Assembly (NCBI GenBank): GCA_916610825.1
Contig: OU744449.1
Coordinates: 16,643,354 to 16,707,353 of the forward strand
DNA length: 64,000 bases
Reading direction: 5' to 3'
From: Haliclystus octoradiatus
Lineage: Eukaryota; Cnidaria; Staurozoa; Stauromedusae; Haliclystidae
Below are positions 46,801 through 59,200 of the stretch, in pieces. The position numbers and the translations under genes were made by a program. Each line of letters starts with the position of its first letter. Positions within the stretch are counted from its first letter, which is position 1. Under the pieces are notes generated by a model that was not told where the DNA came from, made no database searches, and was given only the letters and a program-made list of their open reading frames with translations.

Positions 46801-49800
46801 TGTTTTTGGTCTTTTTAATTCCCAAGAGAATTAGGCATTGTTTTTGGCCTTTTTGAATTCCCAAGGGAATTAGGCATTGTTTTTGATCTTTTTGTATTCC
46901 AAAGGAAATTAGGCATTGTTTTTAGTCTTTTTTAATTCCCAAGGGAATTAGGCATTGTTTTTGGCCTTTTTGTATTCCCAAGGGAATTAAGCATTGATTT
47001 TGGTCTTTTTGTATTCCCAAGGGAATTAGGCATCGTTTTTGGTCTTTTTGTATTCCCAAGGGAATTAGGCATTGTTTTTTGTCTTTTTGAATTCCCAAGG
47101 GAATTAGGCATTGGTTTTGGTCTTTTTGTATTCCCAAGGGAATTAGGCATTGTTTTTGGTCTTTTTGTATTCCCAAGGGAATTAAGCATTGTTTTTGGTC
47201 TTTCTGAATTCCCAAGGGATATAGGCATTGTTTTTTGTCTTTTTGTATTCCCAAGGGAATTAGGCATTGTTTTTGGTCTTTTTAATTCCCAAGGGAATTA
47301 GGCATTGTTTTTGGCCTTTTTGAATTCCCAAGGGAATTAGGCATTGTTTTTGATCTTTTTGTATTCCAAAGGAAATTAGGCATTGTTTTTGGTCTTTTTT
47401 AATTCCCAAGGGAATTAGGCATTGTTTTTGGCCTTTTTGTATTCCCAAGGGAATTAAGCATTGTTTTGGTCTTTTTGTATTCCCAAGGGAATTAGGCATC
47501 GTTTTTGGTCTTTTTGTATTCCCAAGGGAATTAGGCATTGTTTTTGGTCTTTTTGAATTCCCAAGGGAATTAGGCATTGGTTTTGGTCTTTTTGTATTCC
47601 CAAGGGAATTAGGCATTGTTTTTGGTCATTTTGAATTCCCAAGGGAATTAGGCATTGTTTTTGATCATTTTGAATTCTTAAGGGAATTAGGCATTGTTTT
47701 TGGCCTTTTTGAATTCCCAAGGCAATTATGCATTGTTTTTTTGAAATTTTAAATTCCCAAGGGATTCAGGCATTGCTTTTGGTCATTTTGAATTCCCAAG
47801 GAAATTAGGCATTGTTTTTGGTCTTTTTGAATTCCAAAGGGATTTAGGCATTGTTTTTGGTCTTTTTGTATTCCCAAGGGAATTAGGCATTTTTTTTTGT
47901 CTTTTTGAATTCCCAAGGGAATTAGGCATTGGTTTTGGTCTTTTTGTATTCCCAAGGGAATTAAGCATTGTTTTTGGTCATTTTGAATTCCCAAGGGACT
48001 TAGGCATTGTTTTTGATCATTTTGAATTCTTAAGGGAATTAGGCATTGTTTTTGGCCTTTTTGAATTCCCAAGGCAATTATGCATTGTTTTTTTGAAATT
48101 TTAAATTCCCAAGGGATTCAGGCATTGCTTTTGGTCATTTTGAATTCCCAAGGAAATTAGGCATTGTTTTTGGTCTTTTTGAATTCCAAAGGGATTTAGG
48201 CATTGTTTTTGGTCTTTTTGTATTCCCAAGGGAATTAGGCATTGTTTTTGGTCTTTTTGTATTCCCAAGGGAATTAGGCATTGTTTTGAGTCTTTTTGTA
48301 TGGTCTTTTTGTATTCCCAAGGGAATTAGGCATTATTTTTGGTCATTTTGAATTCTAAAGGGATTTAGGTATTGTTTTTTAATATTTTGAATTCTAAAGG
48401 GAATTAGGCATTGTTTTTGGTCTTTTTGAATTCGTAAGGGAAATAGGCATTGTTTTTGGTCTTTTTGTATTCCCAAGGGAATTAGGCATTGTTTTTGGTC
48501 ATTTTGAATTCTCAAGGGATTTAGGCATTGTTTTTTGTCTTTTTGTATGGTCTTTTTGTATTCCCAAGGGAATTAGGCATTGTTTTTGGTCTTTCTGAAT
48601 TCCCAAGGGATATAGGCATTGTTTTTGGTCATTTTGAATTCCCAAGGGAATTAGGCATTGTTTTTGATCATTTTGAATTCTTAAGTGAATTAAGCATTGT
48701 TTTTGGCCTTTTTGAATTCCCAAGGCAATTATGCATTGTTTTTTTGAAATTTTAAATTCCCAAGGGATTCAGGCACTGCTTTTGGTCATTTTGAATTCCC
48801 AAGGAAATTAGGCATTGTTTTTGGTCTTTTTGAATTCCAAAGGGATTTAGGCATTGTTTTTGGTCTTTTTGTATTCCAAAGGGAATTAGGCATTGTTTTT
48901 TGTCTTTTTAATTCCCAAGAGAATTAGGCATTGTTTTTGGCCTTTTTGAATTCCCAAGGGAATTAGGCATTGTTTTTGATCTTTTTGTATTCCAAAGGAA
49001 ATTAGGCATTGTTTTTGGTCTTTTTTAATTCCCAAGGGAATTAGGCATTGTTTTTGGCCTTTTTGTATTCCAAAGGGAATTAAGCATTGTTTTTGGTCTT
49101 TTTGTATTCCCAAGGGAACTAGGCATCGTTTTTGGTCTTTTTGTATTCCCAAGGGAATTAGGCATTGTTTTTTGTCTTTTTGAATTCCCAAGGGAATTAG
49201 GCATTGGTTTTGGTCTTTTTGTATTCCCAAGGGAATTAGGCATTGTTTTTGGTCATTTTGAATTCTCAAGGGATTTAGGCATTGTTTTTGGTCTTTTTGT
49301 ATTCCCAAGGTAATTAGGCAATGTTTTTGGTCTTTTTGTATTCCCAAGGGAATTAGGCATTGTTTTTGGTCTTTTTGTATTCCCAAGGGAATTAGGCATT
49401 GTTTTTGGTCTTTCTGAATTCCCAAGGGATATAGGCATTGTTTTTTGTCTTTTTGTATTCCCAAGGGAATTAGGCATTGTTTTTGGTCTTTTTAATTCCC
49501 AAGGGAATTAGGCATTGTTTTTGGCCTTTTTGAATTCCCAAGGGAATTAGGCATTGTTTTTGATCTTTTTGTATTCCAAAGGAAATTAGGCATTGTTTTT
49601 GGTCGTTTTTAATTCCCAAGGGAATTAGGCATTGTTTTTGGCCTTTTTGTATTCCCAAGGGAATTAAGCATTGTTTTTGTCTTTTTGTATTCCCAAGGGA
49701 ATTAGGCATCGTTTTTGTTCTTTTTGTATTCCCAAGGGAATTAGGCATTGTTTTTTATCTTTCTGAATTCCCAAGGGATCTAGGCATTGTTTTTTGTCTT

Positions 49801-50690
49801 TTTGTATTCCCAAGGAAATTTGGCATTGTTTTTGATCATTTTGAATTCTCAAGGGAATTAGGCATTGTTTTTGGCCTTTTTGAATTCCCAAGGCAATTAT
49901 GCATTGTTTTTTTGAAATTTTAAATTCCCAAGGGATTCAGGCATTGCTTTTGGTCATTTTGAATTCCCAAGGAAATTTTGCATTGTTTTTGGTCTTTTTG
50001 AATTCCAAAGGGAATTAGGCATTGTTTTTGGTCTTTTTGTATTCCCAAGGGAATTAGGCATTGTTTTTGGTCTTTTTAATTCCCAAGAGAATTAGGCATT
50101 GTTTTTGGCCTTTTTGAATTCCCAAGGGAATTAGGCATTGTTTTTGATCTTTTTGTATTCCAAAGGAAATTAGGCATTGTTTTTGGTCTTTTTTAATTCC
50201 CAAGGGAATTAGGCATTGTTTTTGGCCTTTTTGTATTCCCAAGGGAATTAAGCATTGTTTTTGGTCTTTCTGAATTCCCAAGGGATATAGGCATTGTTTT
50301 TTGTCTTTTTGTATTCCCAAGGGAATTAGGCATTGTTTTTGGTCTTTTTAATTCCTAAGGGAATTACGCATTGTTTTTGGCCTTTTTGAATTCCCAAGGG
50401 AATTAGGCATTGTTTTTGATCTTTTTGTATTCCAAAGGAAATTAGGCATTTTTTTTGGTCTTTTTTAATTCCCAAGGGAATTAGGCATTGTTTTTGGCCT
50501 TTTTGTATTCCCAAGGGAATTAAGCATTGTTTTGGTCTTTTTGTATTCCCAAGGGAATTAAGCATCGTTTTTGGTATTTTTGTATTCCCAAGGGAATTAG
50601 GCATTGTTTTTGGTCTTTCTGAATTCCCAAGGGATCTAGGCATTGTTTTTTGTCTTTTTGTATTCCCAAGGAAATTTGGCATTGTTTTTG
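40870..50690 (+). repeat. Nested duplications with offsets 1,089, 2,762 and 6,878 bp
   Basis: About 40,870-43,810 matches 47,750-50,690 at a constant offset of 6,878. Inside it, about 42,780-43,870 matches the next 1,089 bp, and about 42,160-43,440 matches 44,925-46,200 at an offset of 2,762. Distinctive markers are units with TAATTCCTAAGGGAATTACG, AAATTTGGCATTG and GGGATCTAGG. Repeated local tandem gain followed by a larger duplication explains the pattern. Boundaries are approximate. Confidence 0.65.
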
Positions 50691-52350
50691 ATCATTTTGA
50701 ATTCTCAAGGGAATTAGGCATTGTTTTTGGCCTTTTTGAATTCCCAAGGCAATTATGCATTGTTTTTTTGAAATTTTAAATTCCCAAGGGATTCAGGCAT
50801 TGCTTTTGGTCATTTTGAATTCCCAAGGAAATTTTGCATTGTTTTTGGTCTTTTTGAATTCCAAAGGGAATTAGGCATTGTTTTTGGTCTTTTTGTATTC
50901 CCAAGGGAATTAGGCATTGTTTTTGGTCTTTTTAATTCCCAAGAGAATTAGGCATTGTTTTTGGTCTTTTTGTATTCCCAAGGGAATTAGGCATTGTTTT
51001 TGGTCATTTTGAATTCTCAAGGGATTTAGGCATTGTTTTTTGTCTTTTTGTATGGTCTTTTTGTATTCCCAAGGGAATTAGGCATTGTTTTTGGTCTTTC
51101 TGAATTCCCAAGGGATATAGGCATTGTTTTTGGTCATTTTGAATTCCCAAGGGAATTAGGCATTGTTTTTGATCATTTTGAATTCTTAAGGGAATTAGGC
51201 ATTGTTTTTGGTCTTTTTAATTCCCAAGAGAATTAGGCATTGTTTTTGGCCTTTTTGAATTCCCGAGGGAATTAGGCATTGTTTTTGATCTTTTTGTATT
51301 TCAAAGGAAATTAGGCATTGTTTTTGGTCTTTTTCAATTCCCAAGGGAATTAGGCATTGTTTTTGGCCTTTTTGTATTCCAAAGGGAATTAAGCATTGTT
51401 TTTGGTCTTTTTGTATTCCCATGAGAATTAGGCATCGTTTTTGGTCTTTTTGTATTCCCAAGGGAATTAGGCATTGTTTTTGGCCTTTTTGTATTCCCAA
51501 GGGAATTAGGCATTGTTTTTGGTCATTTTGAATTCTCAAGGGATTTAGGCATTGTTTTTGGTCTTTTTGTATTCCCAAGGTAATTAGGCAATGTTTTTGG
51601 TCTTTTTGTATTCCCAAGGGAATTAGGCATTGTTTTTGGTCTTTTTGCATTCCCAAGGGAATTAGGCATTGTTTTTGGTCTTTTTGTATGGTCTTTTTGT
51701 ATTCCCAAGGGAATTAGGCATTATTTTTGGTCATTTTGAATTCTAAAGGGATTTAGGTATTGTTTTTTATTATTTTGAATTCTAAAGGGAATTCGGCATT
51801 GTTTTTGGTCTTTTTGAATTCGTAAGGGAAATAGGCATTGTTTTTGGTCTTTTTGTATTCCCAAGGGAATTAGGCATTGTTTTTGGTCATTTTGAATTCT
51901 CAAGGGATTTAGGCATTGTTTTTTGTCTTTTTGTATGGTCTTTTTGTATTCCCAAGGGAATTAGGCATTGTTTTTGGTCTTTCTGAATTCCCAAGGGATA
52001 TAGGCATTGTTTTTGGTCATTTTGAATTCCAAAGGGAATTAGGCATTGTTTTTGATCATTTTGAATTCTTAAGGGAATTAGGCATTGTTTTTGGCCTTTT
52101 TGAATTCCCAAGGCAATTATGCATTGTTTTTTTGAAATTTTAAATTCCCAAGGGATTCAGGCATTGCTTTTGGTCATTTTGAATTCCCAAGGAAATTAGG
52201 CATTGTTTTTGGTCTTTTTGAATTCCAAAGGGATTTAGGCATTGTTTTTGGTCTTTTTGTATTCCAAAGGGAATTAGGCATTGTTTTTGGTCTTTTTAAT
52301 TCCCAAGAGAATTAGGCATTGTTTTTGGCCTTTTTGAATTCCCAAGGGAA

Positions 52351-55300
52351 TTAGGCATTGTTTTTATCTTTTTGTATTCCGAAGGAAATTAGGCATTGTT
52401 TCTGGTCTTTTTTAATTCCCAAGGGAATTAAGCATTGTTTTTGGCCTTTTTGTATTCCAAAGGGAATCAAGCATTGTTTTTGGTCTTTTTGTATTCCCAA
52501 GGGAATTAGGCATCGTTTTTGGTCTTTTTGTATTCCAAAGGGAATTAGGCATTGTTTTTTGTCTTTTTGAATTCCCAAGGGAATTAGGCATTGGTTTTGG
52601 TCTTTTTGTATTCCCAAGGGAATTAGGCATTGTTTTTGGTCATTTTGAATTCCCAAGGGAATTAGGCATTGTTTTTTATCATTTTGAATTCTTAAGGGAA
52701 TTAGGCATTGTTTTTGGCCTTTTTGAATTCCCAAGGCAATTATGCATTGTTTTTTTGAAATTTTAAATTCCCAAGGGATTCAGGCATTGCTTTTGGTCAT
52801 TTTGAATTCCCAAGGAAATTAGGCATTGTTTTTGGTCTTTTTGAATTCCAAAGGGATTTAGGCATTGTTTTTGGTCTTTTTGTATTCCCAAGGGAATTAG
52901 GCATTGTTTTTTGTCTTTTTGAATTCCCAAGGAAATTAGGCATTGGTTTTGGTCTTTTTGTATTCCCAAGGGAATTAAGCATTGTTTTTGGTCATTTTGA
53001 ATTCCCAAGGGAATTAGGCATTGTTTTTGATCATTTTGAATTCTTAAGGGAATTAGGCATTGTTTTTGGCCTTTTTGAATTCCCAAGGCAATTATGCATT
53101 GTTTTTTTGAAATTTTAAATTCCCACGGGATTCAGGCATTGCTTTTGGTCATTTTGAATTCCCAAGGAAATTAGGCATTGTTTTTGGTCTTTTTGAATTC
53201 CAAAGGGATTTAGGCATTGTTTTTGGTCTTTTTGTATTCCCAAGGGAATTAGGCATTGTTTTTGGTCTTTTTGTATTCCCAAGGGAATTAGGCATTGTTT
53301 TTGGTCTTTTTGTATGGTCTTTTTGTATTCCCAAGGGAATTAGGCATTATTTTTGGTCATTTTGAATTCTAAAGGGATTTAGGTATTGTTTTTTGTCTTT
53401 TTGTATTCCCAAGGGAATTAGGCATTGTTTTTGGTCTTTTTGCATTCCCAAGGGAATTAGGCATTGATTTTGGTCTTTTTGTATGGTCTTTTTGTATTCC
53501 CAAGGGAATTAGGCATTGTTTTTGGTCTTTTTGTATGGTCTTTTTGTATTCCCAAGGGAATTAGGCATTGTTTTTGGTCTTTCTGAATTCCCAAGGAAAT
53601 TAGGCATCGTTTTTGGTCATTTTGAATTCTCAAGGGATTTAGGCATTGTTTTTGGTCTTTTTAATTCCCAAGGGAATTAGGCATTGTTTTTGGCCTTTTT
53701 GAATTCCCAAGGGAATTAGGCATTGTTTTTGATCTTTTTGTATTCCAAAGGAAATTAGGCATTGTTTTTGGTCTTTTTTAATTCCAAAGGGAATTAGGCA
53801 TTGTTTTTGGCCTTTTTGTATTCCCAAGGGAATTAGGCATTGTTTTTGGTCATTTTGAATTCTCAAGGGATTTAGGCATTGTTTTTGATCTTTTTGTATT
53901 CCCAAGGTAATTAGACAATGTTTTTGGTCTTTTTGTATTCCCAAGGGAATTAGGCATTGTTTTTGGTCTTTTTGTATTCCCAAGGGAATTAGGCATTTTT
54001 TTTGGTCTTTTTGTATGGTCTTTTTGTATTCCCAAGGGAATTAGGCATTGTTTTTGGTCTTTCTGAATTCCCAAGGAAATTAGGCATTGTTTTTGGTCAT
54101 TTTGAATTCTCAAGGGATTTAGGCATTGTTTTTGGTCTTTTTGTATTCCCAAGGTAATTAGGCAATGTTTTTGGTCTTTTTGTATTCCCAAGGGATTTAG
54201 GTATTGTTTTTTAATATTTTGAATTCTCAAGGGTATTAGGCATTAGTTTTGGTCATTTTGAATTCTAAAGGGATTTAGGTATTGTTTTTTAAGATTTTGA
54301 ATTCTCAAGGGATTTAGGCATTGTTTTTGGTCTTTTTGTATGGTCTTTTTGTATTCCCAAGGGAATTAGGCATTGTTTTTGGTCTTTTTGTATGGTCTTT
54401 TTGTATTCCCAAGGGAATTAGGCATTGTTTTTGGTCTTTTTGTATTCCCAAGGGAAATAGGCATTGTTTTTTGTCTTTTTGAATTCCAAAGGGAATTAGG
54501 CATTGGTTTTGGTCTTTTTGTATTCCCAAGGGAATTAGGCATTGTTTTTGGTCTTTTTGTATTCCCAAGGGAATTAGGCATTGTTTTTGGTCTTTTTGTA
54601 TGGTCTTTTTGAATTCCCAAGGGAATTAGGCATTGTTTTTGGTCTTTCTGAATTCCCAAGGGAATTAGGCATTGTTTTCGGTTATTTTGAATTCTCAAGG
54701 GATTTAGGCATTGTTTTTGGTCTTTTTGTATTCCCAAGGGATTTAGGTATTGTTTTTTAATATTTTGAATTCTCAAGGGTATTAGGCATTAGTTTTGGTC
54801 ATTTTGAATTCTAAAGGGATTTAGGTATTGTTTTTTAATATTTTGAATTCTCAAGGGATTTAGGCATTGTTTTTGGTCTTTTTGTATGGTCTTTTTGTAT
54901 TCCCAAGGGAATTAGGCATTGTTATTGGTCTTTCTGAATTCCCAAGGGATGTAGGCATTGTTTTTGGTCAATTTGAATTCCCAAGGGAATTAGGCATTGA
55001 TTTTGATCATTTTGAATTCTTAAGGGAATTAGGCATTGTTTTTGGCCTTTTTGAATTCCCAAGGCAATTATGCATTGTTTTTTTGAAATTTTAAATTCCC
55101 AAGGGATTCAGGCATTGCTTTTGGTCATTTTGAATTCCCAAGGAAATTAGGCATTGTTTTTGGTCTTTTTGAATTCCAAAGGGATTTAGGCATTGTTTTT
55201 GGTCTTTTTGTATTCCAAAGGGAATTAGGCATTGTTTTTGGTCTTTTTAATTCCCAAGAGAATTAGGCATTGTTTTTGGCCTTTTTGAATTCCCAAGGGA

Positions 55301-56200
55301 ATTAGGCATTGTTTTTGATCTTTTTGTATTCCAAAGGAAATTAGGCATTGTTTTTGGTCTTTTTTATTTCCCAAGGGAATTAGGCATTGTTTTTGGCCTT
55401 TTTGTATTCCAAAGGGAATTAAGCATTGTTTTTGGTCTTTTTGTATTCCCAAGGGAATTAGGCATCGTTTTTGGTCTTTTTGTATTCTCAAGGGAATTAG
55501 GCATTGTTTTTTGTCTTTTTGAATTCCCAAGGGAATTAGGCATTGGTTTTGGTATTTTTGTATTCCCAAGGGAATTAGGCATTGTTTTTGGTCATTTTGA
55601 ATTCTCAAGAGATTTAGGCATTGTTTTTGGTCTTTTTGTATTCCCAAGGTAATTAGGCAATGTTTTTGGTCTTTTTGTATTCCCAAGGGAATTAGGCATT
55701 GTTTTTGGTCTTTTTGTATTCCCAAGGGAATTAGGCATTGTTTTTGGTCATTTTGAATTCTCAAGGGATTTAGGCATTGTTTTTTGTCTTTTTGTATGGT
55801 CTTTTTGTATTCCCAAGGGAATTAGGCATTGTTTTTGGTCTTTCTGAATTCCCAAGGGATATAGGCATTGTTTTTGGTCATTTTGAATTCCCAAGGGAAT
55901 TAGGCATTGTTTTTGATCATTTTGAATTCTTAAGGGAATTAGGCATTGTTTTTGGTCTTTTTAATTCCCAAGAGAATTAGGCATTGTTTTTGGCCTTTTT
56001 GAATTCCCGAGGGAATTAGGCATTGTTTTTGATCTTTTTGTATTCCAAAGGAAATTAGGCATTGTTTTTGGTCTTTTTCAATTCCCAAGGGAATTAGGCA
56101 TTGTTTTTGGCCTTTTTGTATTCCAAAGGGAATTAAGCATTGTTTTTGGTCTTTTTGTATTCCCATGAGAATTAGGCATCGTTTTTGGTCTTTTTGTATT
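52351..56200 (+). repeat. Paralogous copy of the retrotransposon insertion locus, without the element
   Basis: The left flank of the element (about 21,555-23,105) matches about 52,351-54,018. The offset is 30,796, rising to 30,913 beside the insertion because the left flank has lost three monomers (117 bp). The right flank (28,188 to about 30,200) matches from 54,015 at an offset of 25,827. The offset difference at the junction, 5,086, equals element length (5,082) plus the 4-bp target duplication. The first 310 bp of right flank differ at about two positions, near 28,345 and 28,476. Confidence 0.85.
54015..54018. other. Empty target site ATGG in the paralog
   Basis: CTTTTTGT-ATGG-TCTTTTTG here is uninterrupted. 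At the insertion locus the same sequence is split, with ATGG on both sides of the element. This fixes the LTR ends and the target duplication independently of any LTR model. Confidence 0.85.
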
Positions 56201-59200
56201 CCCAAGGGAATTAGGCATTGTTTTTGATCATTTTGAATTCTTAAGGGAATTAGGCATTGTTTTTGGCCTTTTTGAATTCCCAAGGCAATTATGCATTGTT
56301 TTTTTGAAATTTTAAATTCCCAAGGTAATTAGGCAATGTTTTTGGTCTTTTTGTATTCCCAAGGGAATTAGGCATTGTTTTTGGTCTTTTTGCATTCCCA
56401 AGGGAATTAGGCATTGTTTTTGGTCTTTTTGTATGGTCTTTTTGTATTCCCAAGGGAATTAGGCATTATTTTTGGTCATTTTGAATTCTAAAGGGATTTA
56501 GGTATTGTTTTTTATTATTTTGAATTCTAAAGGGAATTAGGCATTGTTTTTGGTCTTTTTGAATTCGTAAGGGAAATAGGCATTGTTTTTGGTCATTTTG
56601 AATTCTCAAGGGATTTAGGCATTGTTTTTTGTCTTTTTGTATGGTCTTTTTGTATTCCCAAGGGAATTAGGCATTGTTTTTGGTCTTTCTGAATTCCCAA
56701 GGGATATAGGCATTGTTTTTGGTCATTTTGAATTCCCAAGGGAATTAGGCATTGTTTTTGATCATTTTGAATTCTTAAGGGAATTAGGCATTGTTTTTGG
56801 CCTTTTTGAATTCCCAAGGCAATTATGCATTGTTTTTTTGAAATTTTAAATTCCCAAGGGATTCAGGCATTGCTTTTGGTCATTTTGAATTCCCAAGGAA
56901 ATTAGGCATTGTTTTTGGTCTTTTTGAATTCCAAAGGGATTTAGGCATTGTTTTTGGTCTTTTTGTATTCCCAAGGGAATTAGGCATTGTTTTTTGTCTT
57001 TTTGAATTCCCAAGGGAATTAGGCATTGGTTTTGGTCTTTTTGTATTCCCAAGGGAATTAAGCATTGTTTTTGGTCATTTTGAATTCCCAAGGGAATTAG
57101 GCATTGTTTTTGATCATTTTGAATTCTTAAGGGAATTAGGCATTGTTTTTGGCCTTTTTGAATTCCCAAGGCAATTATGCATTGTTTTTTTGAAAATTTT
57201 AAATTCCCAAGGGATTCAGGCATTGCTTTTGGTCATTTTGAATTCCCAAGGAAATTAGGCATTGTTTTTGGTCTTTTTGAATTCCAAAGGGATTTAGGCA
57301 TTGTTTTTGGTCTTTTTGTATTCCCAAGGGAATTAGGCATTGTTTTTGGTCTTTTTGTATTCCCAAGGGAATTAGGCATTGTTTTTGGTCTTTTTGTATG
57401 GTCTTTTTGTATTCCCAAGGGAATTAGGCATTATTTTTGGTCATTTTGAATTCTAAAGGGATTTAGGTATTGTTTTTTGTCTTTTTGTATTCCCAAGGGA
57501 ATTAGGCATTGTTTTTGGTCTTTTTGCATTCCCAAGGGAATTAGGCATTGTTTTTGGTCTTTTTGTATGGTCTTTTTGTATTCCCAAGGGAATTAGGCAT
57601 TGTTTTTGGTCATTTTGAATTCTCAAGGGATTTAGGCATTGTTTTTTGTCTTTTTGTATGGTCTTTTTGTATTCCCAAGGGAATTAGGCATTGTTTTTGG
57701 TCTTTCTGAATTCCCAAGGGATATAGGCATTGTTTTTGGTCATTTTGAATTCCCAAGGGAATTAGGCATTGTTTTTGATCATTTTGAATTCTTAAGGGAA
57801 TTAGGCATTGTTTTTGGCCTTTTTGAATTCCCAAGGCAATTATGCATTGTTTTTTTGAAATTTTAAATTCCCAAGGGATTCAGGCATTGCTTTTGGTCAT
57901 TTTGAATTCCCAAGGAAATTAGGCATTGTTTTTGGTCTTTTTGAATTCCAAAGGGATTTAGGCATTGTTTTTGGTCTTTTTGTATTCCAAAGGGAATTAG
58001 GCATTGTTTTTGGTCTTTTTAATTCCCAAGAGAATTAGGCATTGTTTTTGGCCTTTTTGAATTCCCAAGGGAATTAGGCATTGTTTTTGATCTTTTTGTA
58101 TTCCAAAGGAAATTAGGCATTGTTTCTGGTCTTTTTTAATTCCCAAGGGAATTAGGCATTGTTTTTGGCCTTTTTGTATTCCAAAGGGAATTAAGCATTG
58201 TTTTTGGTCTTTTTGTATTCCCAAGGGAATTAGGCATCGTTTTTGGTCTTTTTGTATTCCCAAGGGAATTAGGCATTGTTTTTTGTCTTTTTGAATTCCC
58301 AAGGGAATTAGGCATTGGTTTTGGTCTTTTTGTATTCACAAGGGAATTAGGCATTGTTTTTGGTCTTTTTGAATTCCCAAGGGAATTAGGCATTGTTTTT
58401 GATCATTTTGAATTCTTAAGGGAATTAGGCATTGTTTTTGGCCTTTTTGAATTCCCAAGGCAATTATGCATTGTTTTTTTGAAATTTTAAATTCCCAAGG
58501 GATTCAGGCATTGCTTTTGGTCATTTTGAATTCCCAAGGAAATTAGGCATTGTTTTTGGTCTTTTTGAATTCCAAAGGGATTTAGGCATTGTTTTTGGTC
58601 TTTTTGTATTCCCAAGGGAATTAGGCATTGTTTTTTGTCTTTTTGAATTCCCAAGGGAATTAGGCATTGGTTTTGGTCTTTTTGTATTCCCAAGGGAATT
58701 AAGCATTGTTTTTGGTCATTTTGAATTCCCAAGGGAATTAGGCATTGTTTTTGATCATTTTGAATTCTTAAGGGAATTAGGCATTGTTTTTGGCCTTTTT
58801 GAATTCCCAAGGCAATTATGCATTGTTTTTTTGAAATTTTAAATTCCCAAGGGATTCAGGCATTGCTTTTGGTCATTTTGAATTCCCAAGGAAATTAGGC
58901 ATTGTGTTTGGTCTTTTTGAATTCCAAAGGGATTTAGGCATTGTTTTTGGTCTTTTTGTATTCCCAAGGGAATTAGGCATTGTTTTTGGTCTTTTTGTAT
59001 TCCCAAGGGAATTAGGCATTGTTTTTGGTCTTTTTGTATGGTCTTTTTGTATTCCCAAGGGAATTAGGCATTATTCTTGGTCATTTTGAATTCTAAAGGG
59101 ATTTAGGTATTGTTTTTTAATATTTTGAATTCTAAAGGGAATTAGGCATTGTTTTTGGTCTTTTTGAATTCGTAAGGGAAATAGGCATTGTTTTTGGTCT

